NCBI GenBank assembly: GCA_017411235.1
Contig: JAFPMR010000076.1
Coordinates: 1 to 6,313, forward strand
DNA: 6,313 bases
Direction of reading: 5' to 3'
Source: Bacilli bacterium
Lineage (GTDB): Bacteria; Bacillota_I; Bacilli_A; RF39; UBA660
Both the position numbers and the translations under genes were made by a program. The notes under the pieces were generated by a model, which did no database searches, had not been told where the DNA came from, and saw only the letters and a program-made list of their open reading frames with translations. Positions 6,048-6,313 of this stretch are shown piece by piece. Each line of letters starts with the position of its first letter. The stretch's first letter is position 1.

Positions 6048-6313
6048 AGTTCTTCACCCTCCTCTACTAAACCTTCTCCGGGAAAGTCGATGTCATCTAA
6101 GCTTTCTTCGAAGTCATCTTCTTCATCCATGTAATCATCTTCATATTCTTCAGATGGTTCTTCAGGTTCTGGAATGATTTCTTCTTCATCATTCATTTCT
6201 TTACCTATTTCATTAATTGAAATAGCTTCTTCTTCCTCTTCATGTTCTAAGTCTTGGATATCACATAAGTTGTCATCTTGATCAACTATTTGAATATTTA
6301 AGCCTAGAGCTTG
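6044..6313 (-). CDS. rpoB: RNA polymerase beta subunit, C-terminal end (partial)
   Basis: The frame is open from the window edge to TGA at 6044-6046 and gives the last 89 residues of beta; the rest lies outside the window. It opens with [11 protein letters not shown], matching the end of the conserved beta core in Bacillota (ELQSLGLDVKVL-like), where beta packs against the beta' N-terminus. The remainder is a low-complexity acidic tail: residues 11-89 of the fragment contain about 40 D/E and only one K. Bacillus RpoB also ends in an acidic tail, but this one is longer. The stop overlaps the rpoC start in ATGA and is followed in frame by TAG, a tandem stop. Glutamate is almost always GAA except the GAG GAG that forms the rpoC ribosome site. 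Identification rests on the conserved first residues and the position directly before rpoC. Confidence 0.95.
   Translation of the reverse strand, partial: QALGLNIQIVDQDDNLCDIQDLEHEEEEEAISINEIGKEMNDEEEIIPEPEEPSEEYEDDYMDEEDDFEESLDDIDFPGEGLVEEGEEL
6058..6063 (-). promoter_or_regulatory. Shine-Dalgarno site of rpoC inside the rpoB coding region
   Basis: The - strand reads AGGAGG, a perfect match to the anti-Shine-Dalgarno complement, 10 bases before the rpoC ATG. It is embedded in the rpoB codons for E-E-G near the C-terminus. With the 4-base stop/start overlap it points to translational coupling of beta and beta'. Confidence 0.85.

Noticed and set aside
5944..6177. Open frame of 77 codons on the + strand opposite the rpoB-rpoC junction
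   Set aside because: It mirrors the acidic GAA/GAT codons of the rpoB tail and has no start signals of its own.

Overview
The window is low in G+C (about one third by eye) and looks like a Bacillota genome, most likely Bacilli or a Mollicutes-related lineage. The beta' subunit resembles Bacillus-type RpoC throughout, lacks the large proteobacterial trigger-loop insert, and encodes tryptophan with TGG. The stops are TAA, or TGA for rpoB, so the standard bacterial code applies rather than the Mycoplasma code. Species cannot be named from this.

Layout from left to right: a tRNA-Ala(TGC) gene on the + strand (26-102) with its own terminator; an unrecognised 202-aa protein on the - strand (169-777); adenine phosphoribosyltransferase (apt) on the - strand (858-1397); a compact divergent promoter region; an unrecognised 264-aa protein on the + strand (1485-2279); two back-to-back terminators; the complete rpoC on the - strand (2334-6047); and the 3' end of rpoB on the - strand (6044-6313, running off the window). 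rpoB and rpoC overlap by 4 bases and are almost certainly one transcript. Every other protein gene appears to be monocistronic, with its own promoter and terminator.

The window is mainly housekeeping: transcription (rpoB, rpoC), translation (tRNA-Ala) and purine salvage (apt), plus two small proteins I do not recognise. I see no mobile element, CRISPR array, defence system or riboswitch. The points most worth a second look are a tRNA-Ala with C instead of the near-universal U at position 33 and a broken T-stem pair; long acidic C-terminal tails on both large RNA polymerase subunits; the very tight packing of transcription signals (predicted leaders of about 15-20 nt, stop codons running into terminator hairpins); the absence of the usual str-operon genes after rpoC; and the two unknown proteins.
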